Shown here in pieces: positions 33,401 to 43,974 of a stretch of DNA of 64,000 bases. The first letter of the stretch is position 1. Every line of letters starts with the position of its first letter. The notes beneath the pieces are model-generated. The model saw only the letters and a program-made list of their open reading frames with translations. It searched no databases and was not told the DNA's origin. A program made the position numbers and the translations under genes. The DNA is taken from assembly GCA_945643635.1 (NCBI GenBank), contig CALZFC010000270.1, forward strand, positions 1,748,501 through 1,812,500, given 5' to 3'. Source of the DNA: Allodiplogaster sudhausi. Lineage: Eukaryota; Nematoda; Chromadorea; Rhabditida; Diplogasteridae.

Positions 33401-34199
33401 CGGCCTCGGGCGTGCCGGTATCTTCGTGCTCACCATGGCCATCTTCGACTGCATCGAGCGGGGCGCGCCGCCGAATGTGAGAGAGTTGTATTTAATTAAT
33501 TAATATTAATTAATTTTTTAATTAATAACAAAATTCTGTTATTTAAAAAAAAATCTATTTCTACAATAAAGGAGATTAAAGCAGCCATAAAGGCTATTTT
33601 GAATTCGCCATATGCGATTTAGAGACGCAAGACCGACTAAATATGTATAATAGCTCAGGAAAACTCATGAACATACATATCGTGCTGCCTGAGAAAAGGA
33701 TAATAATAACAGCTTTAAAACAGTAAGAATGTTCCAGATTCCTCGTCTACTAGTTTATAACGAGTAAGAATGACATTGCAGATTCCTCAGCTGCTTCGCG
33801 ATCTTCGCACTGCTCGCTGGCACGCGCTTCCTCAGCTGGACGACTACTACCTCGTGCATCTCCTCGTCCTGAACTGGCTCGTGGTCAGCATTTTGTCATT
33901 TATTTAAAAAAAAGATTTGTAAATTTTTTTTTATAGTTTTATATGAAAAAACCTTGTATTTTTTTTAGGAAAATTAAATTTTTTGCCCTTTTTAACTGGA
34001 TGAAGAATGAGTGAATAAGAAAAAAATAATTAATTAAACAATTAATTAATGAAACCTACAGAACAAGAAGAAGAAGCTCTTCGCGCCCGAGATGGCCGCC
34101 CTCGTGACGTCACTCGCCACGTACCGCCGCTATAAGCCGGCCACGCCCACTGCTTCTACTCCCGCGCCCTCCTCTGATCCAACGTCGGCACGCCAGTAA
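30463..34199 (+). CDS. Protein tyrosine phosphatase-like protein, gene A
   Basis: Member of the nematode-expanded PTP-like group, 390 residues, 13 exons with consistent phases: 30463-30492, 30671-30766, 30953-31045, 31537-31585, 31759-31832, 32148-32291, 32427-32477, 32611-32724, 32886-32965, 33103-33199, 33372-33476, 33782-33883, 34062-34199. A basic N-terminal ~90 residues (RKKRGEQPRKKG) precede the domain. The P-loop reads VVCCPDGLGRAGIFVL. This keeps C-x5-R but replaces the usual His before the catalytic Cys with Cys, and Thr after the Arg with Ala. The WPD-loop position reads NQWPKAIWAP, so the general-acid Asp is replaced by Lys. The end resembles the Q-motif helix (LDDYYLVHLLVLNWL). 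Activity is therefore likely reduced or lost, or the protein binds phosphotyrosine only. AATAAA at 34264. Confidence 0.85.
31690..31758 (+). repeat. Tandem ATATCTTTCCAG-like repeats at a splice acceptor
   Basis: Several copies of an AGATATCTTT(T/C)CAG-like unit run up to the acceptor of gene A exon 5, producing multiple candidate 3' splice sites. Diverged counterpart in gene B near 45316-45380. Confidence 0.7.
32284..32372 (+). repeat. ~20 bp minisatellite at a splice donor
   Basis: Four units of AGATTTGGAAGGTATACGGT begin at the donor of gene A exon 6 (AAG|GTATAG). Gene B has five units at 44600-44700. Each unit re-creates an AAG|GTATAC donor-like site. Confidence 0.85.
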
Positions 34200-34877
34200 A
34201 GACGAGACTCTAGAAAATGACAGTTTGATTTCGCGCGCTTTTCCCTGAAAATGGATAAGGGAGAATAAAGTTAGGACGAGCGATACCCTACAGATGAGAG
34301 CGCGAGAGTTTTGTTACACAAGAAGCATAGAAGAAGAGAGCTGCTGAAAACTAAAGTTCAGAAGAAACAGTATAAAAATATGTTTAAAGCAATAAACAAA
34401 ATGTTCTTTTACAATGTTCTTAGTGATGAGATCCTCTTTATTGTGTATCCGCCAGCTTCTCTACCTCTCAATCTCTCTCAGCTTTTTCTCTCTCCCTTTC
34501 TCTCTCTCTTTTCTCTCTCCTTTTTTCTCTCTCCCTTTGTCTCTCAAATCCTCACTGTCCCTCCCAGACTCTAGCATAAATCCGCGCTTTCACAGACTAT
34601 CGCAGACCGTGCTTTCCAAGGGAAAAGTAGGTATTTCTTGGTCGTTTTTATTCCATGGGTAAAAAATAATTCCATCTTCTTGAAATTATTCCGATGGCAT
34701 CAATCACTATAATTAACAAGTTATCAACAACATAAATAACTGAAGGCTACAAGAAATATTAACAAAAGAGATTAATCATACGTATTTTGAACAATTATTG
34801 GAGTTAGAATGCCTGCATACTATACTTCAAAATGTCTTTATTATATTCTCTAGACTATCCTCTAATTCCCGTTAGAA

Positions 34878-35682
34878 TCATCCAATCGTAGTGCAGACGA
34901 GCTTGGTGATGACGGGCAGAGCGGGCGCCGCGTGCCAGCCGGAGCCGTCCGCGTTGCAGACGATGGCCACCTTCACGGACTGGCCGAGCCACGCGACGAA
35001 ATTGCTGTTCACGTCGCCGTTAACCTGGGAGAATCAGAGTTAAAGGAAGAGGAACGAATGGCTTATGTTAATTCGTTAAAGAGGGAAATTTAGCTCTCTC
35101 ATAGACTCCTTTTTGTGTATTGTGCCTGCCCTACAGTCTGGCCGGTGTATGGTTCCACTCTCTTCCGCAAACGTATCCGAATTCGTGTCCAAAATTGACC
35201 TGGGCGAGTGAGATTTCAGGTAGTTTATGAAGCATGCTAAACGTAGAGTATGTGAATATGTGAAACAGTTTAGAGATGCCAAACTACATTGGAAAAAATG
35301 GATCAGACTGGAACTTACTCCATCTATTTGAACGAAAGGCTTAGGCTAATTCTTTAAAGAGAGACTATTGTAATTCTCCCATAGGCTCCGTTCTTGTTTA
35401 CAGGGCCTGGCCCACAGTCTGGCCTGTGGCCTATTCCTATTAATATTCGACACGAATGTTCCATCCTCTTCCTCACACAACGTGTATCCCAATTCCTGTT
35501 CAAAATTGCTTTCTCTTCTGTCTCATCTTTTTTTCTCTTCCACTCCGTCTCTTCTATCTTTCTCTCGATTTTTTTCTTCTTTCTATCTCTCTTTTTATTT
35601 TCCTATATCTCTTTCTATCTCTCGTTTTATTTTTCCATATCTCTTTTTCTCTCACCCTCACTCACTGTCCTTCGCTCTCTAC

Positions 35683-35728
<46 letters not shown>

Positions 35729-36151
35729 TCGACCGCCGCCTGTCCCTTCTGGCTTCCTCCACAGACGAGCGTCCTCTTCGCGCACTCTCCGCTGTTGTCG
35801 ATGACGTCAGAGGCGAAAGCGACAGCACCTTCGATGCCCAAGGGAGAAGTGGCGATCTGCTCGAGCGAGCACGACTGGCAGGCGGCGGCCCGCTGTCAAA
35901 AGGAAAACTATAGAAATAAATTACTCTTCATATATGTACCTAAAAAACATTTCTAAAGAAATTTGGTTTAAACAACATCCAAAAATATGCATATTCCTCA
36001 GACACAAACCATTTTTTTTTCTTCTTCTACCTGAGAGAGACTCATGTCAGGAAGACCCTTTTAATTCTCTACGCTTACTTACCTTAAACCGTGCAGCAGC
36101 GGCCGGTGAGAGGAGAGCGGCGAAGGCGGTGAAGAGAGCCGTGGAGAACAT
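34878..36151 (-). CDS. Secreted C6-domain protein
   Basis: Small secreted protein of 126 residues. Exons 36151-36083, 35892-35728, 35024-34878, all phase 0. A signal peptide of about 20 residues is encoded by exon 1 (MFSTALFTAFAALLSPAAAA). The mature part has six cysteines in the C6-domain order: CQSC, then GECAKRTLVCGG, then VAIVCNADGSGW, then TKLVCTTIG. C6 domains are nematode-typical extracellular modules of unknown ligand. TATAAAAG lies at 36234-36227, about 76 bp before the ATG. An AATAAA lies downstream on the minus strand at 34843-34838. The second intron contains a diverged tandem duplication and (CT)n. A mirror copy of the promoter and first exon faces away at 37414. Confidence 0.85.
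35050..35520 (+). repeat. Diverged ~280 bp tandem duplication in C6-gene intron
   Basis: Blocks near 35055 and 35328 match in order: GGCTTA(T/G)G, TTAAAGAG, ATAG(A/G)CTCC, GCC(T)GGCC and CAGTCTGGCC, then TTCAAAATTG-like ends. TGTGCCTGCCCTA at 35121-35133 is identical to a stretch near the end of palindrome element 1 (13759-13771). Confidence 0.6.
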
Positions 36152-37413
36152 TGCTCAAATGTCGAGAGGACGGGCAGAGGGGGAGCTCCGCTTTCCTTCA
36201 AGTGCCGTAGTGCTCTGAGCAGCCTCCTTTTATAATCGGTTCCGGTTCACGTGAACTTGTAATGGGTACTGTGTCTGTTTGTCAGCCGTGTTCAACCTAG
36301 AGAGGGGCTTTTATTAATATTTTAATATCTCTTCCGCCAGGTTCTTCTCTTCCGAATGTAAGCTCTTTTTCACAATTCTAATGGACAGAAGAGGACGACG
36401 ACGGCAAACGTCCGAGTTTAACCGGATTATTATTTTTTCCATCGTGCGACGGTGGTTCTCGCTAGGTAGAAAAAGGGAGAGAGCAGTTTTTTTACTGATT
36501 GCGACAGACAATTTTATATGAGCTCTCTGAACCCTTGTGCTCGATAAATCCTTCCTTGATGTTGCTTCGTTCGAAATTCTGTCTGTTACTCTCTTTTTCA
36601 CTTTTTAATTGCTATAGTGTCCCCGCTAGGTCAGTATCTGATTTGCGGAATACAATTGTAAATTTGTATCAGAACTTATGCAATCACCAGAATTGTAGAG
36701 AAAGTTGTATGTACATCATCTTTCTCAGTAATTACCGGGATTTATGAATAATGTACGGAAAAAATCCGTTCCGAAAGTATTCGGTTTCTTTGACGCCAAC
36801 GACTTTGGTGAGCATAACGGAAATTATCATAGGGGTAATTAAAATTGGGGAAATTACCGTTGGAAAAATAATCATAGGAGAAATTACCATTTGAAGGATC
36901 GGGAATGTGAAAGAACGACGATAGTCGCATGAGTATTTCGGGTGCCCTATTAGCAAATAAAAAGAGTAAAAGAGAGTAGCAGACTGAATTTCTTACGAAT
37001 CACAGATCAAGGAAGGATTTCCCGAGCACAAAGTGTTCAGAACACAGAAATATCTGTCAGCCTCAAACAATGTGATCTCTCATTTTGCTCTATTACGATA
37101 ACCACCGTCGTATGGGAAAAATAATAAGGCTAAACTCGGACGTTTGCCGTCGTCGTTCACTCTGCTGTCCATTAGAATTGTGAAAAAGAGCCTACATTCG
37201 GGAGAGAAGAACCTAGGCAAAGAGTTGCTAAAATATTAATAAAATCCCCTATCTCCTGGTTCTAGGTTGAACACGCGGCTGGCAAACACACACAGTGCCC
37301 ATTAGAAGTTCACGTGAACTGGAACTGGTAATAAAAGGGGGCTGCTTAGCGCATTCCGGCACTTGAAAGAAAGAGGAGCTCACCCCTGTGCCAGTCCTCT
37401 CGACATTAGAGCA
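36152..37413. promoter_or_regulatory. Inverted-duplicated promoter between divergent C6 first exons
   Basis: Sequence from about 36083 to 36610 is reverse-complementary, with point differences and small indels, to about 36955-37490. Loop 36610-36955. Shared blocks include GTTCACGTGAAC, CTAGGTTGAACAC-like and CGGACGTTTGCCGTCGTC. The left TATA box is intact (TATAAAAG). The right one reads AATAAAAG. Confidence 0.75.
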
Positions 37414-37482
37414 ATGTTCTCCAAGGCTCTCCTCGTCGCCTTCACTGCTCTGCTCTCACCTGCCGCTGCTGCACGGTTTCAG
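37414..37482 (+). pseudogene. Orphan first exon of a C6-type gene
   Basis: Encodes MFSKALLVAFTALLSPAAAA then RFQ with a GT donor, 23 codons like exon 1 of the C6 gene. No C6 exons follow in the next 1.8 kb, so only the promoter and signal-peptide exon were duplicated. It could be a functional exon only if it splices to something unrecognised. Confidence 0.7.
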
Positions 37483-38155
37483 GTTCGTTGTTGTTGACCG
37501 CGCTTCCTGCACACAGAAAAAAAGTTATGCTCTTAAAAAGTTATGCTAGCAAAGTAGCGTGGACAAGTTACGTGGAGCAAAACATGTCCAGTGTTTGCCC
37601 TCTACGACGTCGTCGTCTCCTAAGAGTCAAAACGTAACTTTTTAAGTGAACCCCTGAAAGATACGTGGGGATATACTTAAAATGAACCAACACAAAATAA
37701 GTTATGCTCGACCGAATCGCTCCACTCCACAAAGAAAAGCAAGATAAGTGGAGCGTAACTTATCTGCATGAAAAAAAAAGTTACGCTCTCATCACGAAGT
37801 AGCGATCTCATCCGATCTGGCAAGTTAGGCAACTTCGAGCGGCGACACTTACACAAGCGGGTTCACGTTCACATGCGAGCAAAAGTGCTCGCAATAAGTT
37901 TTTGTGCACTTTTTTTTCAGCTGTTTCTCTTCGATTGTAATTGTCTTGAAATAAAAGCGTCAGTCAGTCGCGTTTTAATTGCAACTGCTCTTTCTAGAGA
38001 AATGTTGAAACGGATGTTCATCATCCGGTCGCATTTAGAGATAGTTGTAAGTCCAAGTGTGAGAAAGAGAATAGTTGTAAGTCCAAGTGTGAGGAAGAGA
38101 GAGCGAGAAAAACTGAGAAAGACAGAGAGAGAGAGAGAAAGAGAGAGACAGAGAC

Positions 38156-38196
<41 letters not shown>

Positions 38197-39308
38197 ATAT
38201 GGATGCGAATCTCTAATTTGTCTCTCGATTTGCACGTAGGCAAAAGAAGGGGATCGGTGACGTGTTTGTCTGCACGCAAATGCATATATACAGGATCGGT
38301 GACGTGTTTGTCTGCACGCAAATGCAATATACAGGCATGTACATGTGGAGAGAGAGAGAGAAGGGAGAGAGAGAGAGAAGGGAGAGAGAGAGAAGGGAGA
38401 GAGAGAGAAGGGAGAGAACAGGAGAAAGCATGTACAACTCAATTAATCTGTTTGACACGCTGCCAAAATTTGTGAGTTTGTGTTTCTTTTGCTGTTAATG
38501 CTATAAAGAGACCGAAAAGTGACTCTCTCTCTATGTCATTACATTCTGCCCAGAAAGGCGGTTGTAATGAGGTACAGAGAGATGTGTATAAGTCACGTTG
38601 AGCGTTTTGATTACACTTACAAGTTGGCGCACAGAGCGAGGCACACGGCCAACTCCTGACATCACGAACAGTGTTCACTTATAAAGAGAAAGATAGTTCT
38701 TTCTGTCTTTCTTTCATTCTTTCTTTCTTTCCCTCTCTCCCTTTCTTCTCGCTCTCTCTCTCTCACGGCGGGTCAAGGCGGACATTGGAGATTTTTTAGT
38801 GTTACCGTACGAATTATGAGAAAAACGCGGTTACGGTACCAAGCTGCACTAATAAAGAGTTGTCATGCGTGTAATAAACAGTCTTGATATTTTCTTTTAA
38901 TTGGTTCTTTCGATATAGTTGCTATGAACGGAAAATATTTTTATTGTAACCGGCCGGCAGCAACGTGCAGGCTACCGACGTCGGACGTCCTACTACCGAC
39001 GTCCGATGAAGCATGCGAGCAATCTCCACTTCTTTGTCAGATTAGATCAGTAATTTTAACATATTAGCTTTGTAATATCGTGTGTGCTGGTTGCTTGTGG
39101 TTTATTTCCAGCTCCATCATCTACGTTGTCCTCTGGCGACTGAAGTTTCGAGGCTCATGATGGAACAATCAGAACGGTGAGCTTGGATAATTTTCCTCCT
39201 TATTTGTCTTTCCTTTGCTCTGTTAAATGCGCGCTTCTTTATTCTTAATTCATATCTCTTTAATTGTGGCCCTAAAGAGGGCCGTTGGGTTCTGGGGTTT
39301 AGAAATAG
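37483..39308. other. Spacer with short tandem duplications
   Basis: Holds repeated AAGTTATGCTC/AAGTTACG motifs (37520-37790) and a duplicated ATAGTTGTAAGTCCAAGTGTGAG (38041, 38071). A 44 bp tandem repeat at 38250-38337 contains GGATCGGTGACGTGTTTGTC. (GA)n tracts and a paired ACCGACGTC(GGAC) motif at 38978-39006 follow. No gene recognised. The long plus-strand frame here is purine-repeat driven. Confidence 0.5.
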
Positions 39309-41812
39309 TCCTAGTCGTAGAAATAGAGGGTTGCAGCCTCGACACTGAAGTGATTGGCAATTGCTCGCCACCGTCTCTCCTTGCTTCTGATGCAGGCGTA
39401 CTGCCGATCATATTTCTTAAAAGCAGCGTGTAGAGACTCAATTCCCTGCTCACTCATAGCCCCCCAGCTACCATATTGGGACATGAAGGGGACCACGTGC
39501 TCAAGAAGCAAGTGCATCTTGGGAGTTCGCGAGATTGTGCCATTCTCCAGCTTTGCACAGACATTCTCAAATCTAGTCAAGATGAATTGGAGTTGTAATA
39601 GCTCAGTGTTCTGGAAATCCCGCGCTTGAGCGAACTTGGAGATGCGACCCATCAATTTCATTGCTTCTATCCTGGTCACAACTTCCTCATTCTGCTCAAA
39701 ACCGGACCATAACTTTTCAGGCGCTCCTTCTTTTAAGCATTGCATGACATGATTTCCGTTCAGTTCTTGGTAGTAGGCTTGTAGATCAGCTCCACATTCT
39801 TTGAAGCGCTTCTCAAGTGCTTTGAAGTGTGGTCCGTCGAAAGACACACCCTGCTTCGCTTCTAATAGCTTACGCTTTGCCTCTTGTAACTGGTTCTTCA
39901 ATTCTGCACACTCGTCTGATGTTTCAGAGTGCACTTGCTCGAGGTTTTTCCTTATCTGCACCATTGAATCTGAACCAGAGCACTGCCTACAGGTCACGCC
40001 TTCTCCTTCATACATTTCCCTCCCGATGTCTTGGGATGAAAGCAGTCCCTCGCAGCAGAAGTGAATGCTCCTTTCGCAAACGTTGCATTCAGCACTGCTC
40101 CTGATCTCCTCTTGCATTTTCTCTGCATCCTTATGCCGTAATAGGCAATAGTCACGGCATGGCCTGCGAGCTTGTTGGCTGGGGATGATTTGTCTTTGAT
40201 CTACTGCTGCCAGAGTTGTAAGTGCAGCAACGGCGTTTCTGTCTTTCACCTCAAAGTCTTCAATGTTTTCAACCAGTCTTCTTACTTCTGCTTCCAACTT
40301 CTTTGTCACTTCTCGTTTCTCTTTGCCTATCAATCGGGTCTTTCCGTGATCTAGGTCACATGCCAATTCCTTGAGCTTACTTATGAACAGCATCTGAGCG
40401 AGACCCATGAAGATGTGTAAGGACGGGGGAATGTATCGTTCGGGGGGAACATTCCAAAGCATGGGGTTTGTGACATTGAACTTGTCCTCAGTCTTAGGCT
40501 CCTTCAGATGCTTTTCATAGGAAGCGAGAGTGCGCAGTTCGTATTTCTCTTCCTTGTTGACCATAACTGCTCCGGTGCGAGTTCTTAAGCACAAGATGCA
40601 GTTACATTTTGTAGATGCTCCCTGATGCCCAAGACTTTCGCACTGAAACTTATAGTCGCCGGTTACAAAGAGCAGTATGGGCACATCGAACTGGCCTCCT
40701 TCTTTGTTGGTGAGAGAGATATAAGACAGCGAATTGATTTGTGATATGGTGTTAGGTATCAACGATCTGTAATTCTCATTTGTATCGTCAGCGTCGAAGA
40801 GAGAGACAAGGAGAAGATTCTTTAAGCTGTTTGCGTTTGGGGTGTTCTCGATGAAAAGACCGGTCTTGGTGATGTCACCGCCTTTATCAGAAACGATGCA
40901 TACCCGAAGGTAACCCCCAAACTTTCCTCCCAATTTCAGCTTGTTTCTGTCGAATAAGTACTGCGCATGACGCTGAAGGCAAGCAGATACTTCTTTCATT
41001 TCCATTACGGACACTTCTTTGTTATCAATAACCGCTGTTGAATAGGTGTATTCATTGATGGCCAGTTCCGTCATCCTTTTGCGCACCCTATGAGTTGGAG
41101 CCAGAATATCACGCCCCAGAGCAATTAGAGTAGTCTTCAGGCGCTCTCTAGCTTTCATTGAGATGCCACAATCTATCACGAGTTTCACGTCTTGATCTTC
41201 TGTTAACTTCTGGACAGATTGTACCGTTACTCGTTTGGACTGCACATAGTCTGACAAAATTGCTGCAATGCTCTTTTGCATTAATTCTTGCGAATTTTCT
41301 GCCACCGGGTTCGTCAACATATTGGAAAATCTGTTCAGGCGACGTCGTTTCTGCCTAGCGCTGACACCAGAGAGAGGCTCCAACTTTCTTCCACCACACT
41401 TCTCCACAGTCTGCGTCGACTTCTCTTTCAAGAGTACGGTAGGCCTAAGCCGTTCTCGAAAGACTAATAGTCTTTCCCTTGCATCGAGGTCAAGCTCTCT
41501 CTTCTGCAGCCGCTTCTGAAGTTCGTTCAGCTTCTTCTCGGTATCTTGCAAACGAGAAAGCCCTCTTCTCGGTGTCTGCTCCGCTCTGTGCGAGGATGGG
41601 ATACGTCTGGACAGAGAGCCTGCCCCTCCACTCTGCGTTCTGGGGCTCGGGCCGCTTAAAGCGGACGAAGAAGCAGAACCATGCACAGAAACATGAACTT
41701 CATGCACAGAAGAAGACAGAGAATCATGCATAGAAGGACAATCACGAACTAAAGGAGAATGCTCTGTTGTGCGAGTATGAGAACCACCACTATCTTCGGG
41801 TTCTACTTCCAT
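39309..41812 (-). CDS. Transposase-like ORF, superfamily unassigned
   Basis: Single-exon, uninterrupted 833-codon frame, in contrast to every neighbour. N-terminal ~170 residues are Ser-rich then coiled coil (LQDTEKKLNELQKRLQKREL). A conserved-looking core follows: VSDKGGDITKTGLFIENTPN, IPPSLHIFMGLAQM and a Cys/His cluster (CRDYC, CNVCERSIHFCC, CRQC) suggesting a zinc-binding insert. The C-terminal segment reads TPKMHLLLEHVVPF, then MSEQGIESLHAAF. The Asp of SDKGG and the Glu of SEQGIESLH are candidate RNase H-fold catalytic residues. Such proteins recur in invertebrate genomes as DNA-transposon-derived genes, and I cannot name the superfamily. No terminal inverted repeats were found, so it may be domesticated or its ends may be eroded. 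Confidence 0.6.
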
Positions 41813-42172
41813 CGTATACGTGCCCAGCTGAGAACTATCTGAAATTATACAAAATTTATCTTATTAAAAACACAACCGGATGAATACTGCACGAGATCGG
41901 AACGACGAGATAACAAAACAACGACGGCGCGTAATTGGGAGAAAAAGGGAGAGTGTGAATTGAACAGCAAAAGGGCTCAGGCACCTGTGAAAGAGGGAGT
42001 GAAAGAAAGTGAGCGTATTTGAGAGAGAGGGGACGGGAGCAGACAAAAAAAAGGTGGACATGGATTCTTTCAAGAACGATAAAGAGAGAGAAAGAGAGAG
42101 AGGGCCGAGTCGCGAGTGAGTGATAAAGAGAGAGAAAAAGAGAAAGAGAGAGAGAAAGAAAGAGGGGACGCA
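41813..42172. other. Spacer with (GA)n
   Basis: 5' flank of the transposase-like frame, then (GA)n from about 42085 to 42165. Nothing else recognised. Confidence 0.5.
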
Positions 42173-42423
42173 TCAGTTGGTCTCCTTCTGGTTGTCGCTC
42201 TGGGCATTCAACGACTCCGCCGCCTTCTCCGCCGCCTTCTCCGCCGCCGCCTTCTCCACCTCGTCCCTCAGAGTCTTCACATTCTGACGGAGCTCCTCCT
42301 TCTCCTCCTTCATTTCCTTCTTATCCTTCTTTAGGTCAGCCACGTCCTGCTTAAGCGCCTCCTTCAGCTTCACGAGCTCGTCTCGTTCCGTCTTCAATTT
42401 CGATATTACCGAAGTTTCCCATA
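42173..42423 (-). CDS. Terminal exon encoding a coiled coil
   Basis: Open from a candidate acceptor (acaaaag) at 42424 to TGA at 42173-42175. It encodes about 80 residues with strong heptads: ERDELVKLKEALKQDVADLK, then KEELRQNVKTLRDEV, then Ala/Glu/Lys repeats and a NQKETN tail. No upstream exon was identified. Function unknown. Confidence 0.45.
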
Positions 42424-42853
42424 CTTTTGTTTTTAAAATGCAGTGTTCTCGACAAGAATTATACCATACTTTTTAAAAACTACGTACTCTTCACAAGAAG
42501 TTGTTCGTACGGTAGCGTCCTTGCAATTTTTTTTGGCAAGCTTCCAAGTTTCTCTAATGTCCGCATTTCTAAAGGCCTAACCCACCGTGCTCTCTCTCTC
42601 CCTTCTCTCTCTCTCTCCACAGGCACTTGCCTGTCTATGTGACCTTCTCAGACCTCGAGTGCGGAAACTTATTCTAAAACTTCAAACAAAATTTTACACA
42701 ACATTCAATAGCTCAAAAGAACCGCCGTTTTCTGTAGAACAATGTAGGATAGAGAGAGACGCAACATAAGTCACGTTGAGCAGTAAAACTCTCGAAAAAA
42801 CCTTTTGGCTCTTACAACCAAATTGGCACATATGTGGAGACCGAGTTCGTAGA

Positions 42854-42900
<47 letters not shown>

Positions 42901-43016
42901 TCTACTCTGTCTCTTTCGTCTTTCTGTCTCTCTCTCTCTCCATTCTCTTCGCAACGTTCTCTATGGGCGCCGCCATTTTCATCTGGCTATGTTCTTCAAC
43001 ATTCAGTAGTACAAAG
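42424..43016. other. Spacer with CT tract and a short shared repeat
   Basis: AAGTCACGTTGAGC at 42768-42781 lies in a block that also occurs at 38590-38603 (with nearby CCGCC/GGCGG, AATG and TTGGC matches). (CT)n at 42855-42945. Confidence 0.5.
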
Positions 43017-43928
43017 TTTTTTCATATAAAACAAAAAAAAATTTACAAATCTTTTTTTTTAATAAATGACAAAATGCTGACCACGAGCCAGTTCAGGACG
43101 AGGAGATGCACGAGGTAGTAGTCGTCCAGCTGAGGAAGCGTGTGCCAGCGAGCAGTGCGAAGATCGCGAAGCAGCTGAGGAATCTGCAATGTCATTCTTA
43201 CTCGTTATAAACTAGTAGACGAGGAATCTGGAACATTCTTACTGTTTTAAAGCTGTTATTATTATCCTTTTTCTCAGGCAGCACGATATGTATGTTCATG
43301 AGTTTTCCTGAGCTATTATACATATTTAGTCGGTCTTGCGCCTCTAAATCGCATATGAAAAATTCAAAATAGCCTTTATGGCTGCTTTAATCTCCTTTAT
43401 TGTAGAAATAGATTTTTTTTAAATAACAGCATTTTTTTATTAATTAAAAAATTTATTAATATTAATTAATTAAATACAACTCTCTCACATTCGGCGGCGC
43501 GCCCCGCTCGATGCAGTCGAAGATGGCCATGGTGAGCACGAAGATACCGGCACGCCCGAGGCCGTCCGGGCAGCAGACCACCATCTTGTCCTTCTGGAAA
43601 GGCGTCAAGGGTTAAGGTATAAGGGGATTAGGACTAAGGACTAAGGAACAATGAGGAGTAATGAGTAAGCGAAGAGTCACGATTTCAAGATAGAACCCTC
43701 TCTCCCTCTCTCTCTTCTCTCTCTCTCTATCTTCTCTTTCTCTCTCTCTCTCTCCGCTGACATGTCCCTTAGCCGTCTTTCGGATAAGAATGTTGGTCGT
43801 CCAGTATTCGTTCGGCGGCGCCCAAATCGCCTTCGGCCACTGGTTCGCGTGGAAGAAGCTGGAAAGAAGGATTCTTCAAATTTCAGGCAAAAGGCGCGAA
43901 TTCAAACGATATTTTTTCCTCTCTTTCA

Positions 43929-43974
<46 letters not shown>

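Larger units (their letters stand above)
30150..33950 (+). repeat. Left arm of large inverted duplication
   Basis: Reverse-complement homology to about 43017-46690, covering promoter, exons 1-12 and introns of the PTP-like gene. Homology stops within the last intron at GTTTTATATGAAAAAAC (33934-33950). Confidence 0.9.

Noticed and set aside
37768..38475. 235-codon plus-strand frame
   Set aside because: Mostly Arg/Glu from (GA)n plus duplicated spacer segments. No domain and no splice context.
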